From Kingella oralis (GTDB taxonomy: Bacteria; Pseudomonadota; Gammaproteobacteria; Burkholderiales; Neisseriaceae): a DNA stretch of 5,376 bases. Below the pieces are notes generated by a model, which was given only the letters and a program-made list of their open reading frames with translations, had not been told where the DNA came from and ran no database searches. The position numbers and the translations under genes were made by a program. Each line of letters begins with the position of its first letter. The first letter of the stretch is position 1. Below, piece after piece: positions 5,282 to 5,376 of the stretch. The stretch lies in NCBI GenBank assembly GCA_905373195.1, contig CAJPSG010000101.1, forward strand, positions 1-5,376, in the 5' to 3' direction.

Positions 5282-5376
5282 AGGCAGCCTGAAACCTAAA
5301 ATGGAACGGCGGCGGCTCGTTGCCAAATGGCTTATTCAACAGAACATTACTGATTTGCCAAGATGTCGGCGAGCCG
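5282..5376 (+). repeat. Dispersed DUS-headed repeat module, copy 3 (partial)
   Basis: Starts with an exact DUS (5282-5293). It differs from copy 2 at only about 5 of 95 aligned positions by eye. The window ends inside the conserved hairpin, after GTCGGCGAGCCG, so the 3' part is unseen. Confidence 0.82.

Larger units (their letters stand above)
4697..5376. other. 680-bp noncoding tract of DUSs, hairpins and a tandem repeat
   Basis: No credible gene is seen on either strand. Short open frames here have no family motifs, no good ribosome binding site, and read straight through DUSs and terminator stems. The tract holds eight exact DUSs (4709, 4821, 4849, 4950, 5157, 5185, 5282 and the collapsed remnant at 5078 excluded gives seven exact plus one remnant), two DUS hairpins and two copies of a ~370-bp unit. 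Confidence 0.75.
5085..5376 (+). repeat. Tandem repeat unit B, cut by the right window edge
   Basis: Second copy of the unit described at 4716-5084. It lacks the 38-bp TGTTAT-flanked segment and continues to the last base of the window, so more copies or the rest of this one may lie beyond. Confidence 0.83.

Overview
The window comes from a Neisseriaceae chromosome, most likely Kingella or a close relative. The main evidence is the 12-mer AGGCAGCCTGAA, the DNA uptake sequence (DUS) dialect associated with Kingella. It occurs 15 times exactly, on both strands, with at least six near-matches, and it is far denser than chance would allow. Base composition looks mid-50s %GC by eye, which fits the GC-richer kingellae better than K. 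kingae itself; the species call is inference.

Layout, left to right, with all genes on the + strand. (1) tilS, tRNA(Ile)-lysidine synthase, enters from the left edge and lacks only its first few codons. (2) A 322-bp gap holds an inverted copy of a ~130-bp repeat module plus DUSs. (3) htpX encodes an inner-membrane zinc protease. (4) A 193-bp gap holds three alternating DUSs that can form two mutually exclusive terminator hairpins, then a consensus -10 box. (5) ccoG and (6) a ccoH/fixH-type gene form a two-gene unit with a 2-bp gap, serving assembly of cbb3-type cytochrome c oxidase. (7) The last 680 bp hold no credible gene. They carry a strong DUS-hairpin terminator and a ~370-bp tandemly duplicated unit whose second copy runs off the right edge. 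Each unit contains the same ~130-bp module found before htpX.

The genes are housekeeping: isoleucine tRNA decoding, membrane protein quality control and microaerobic respiration. CcoG reduces or handles copper and CcoH helps assemble the oxidase; the structural genes ccoNOP and the copper pump gene ccoI are not in the window. The least explained part is the repeat family: three copies, DUS-bounded, with a conserved small hairpin and no convincing coding potential. I see no defence system, prophage, transposase, CRISPR array, tRNA or rRNA.
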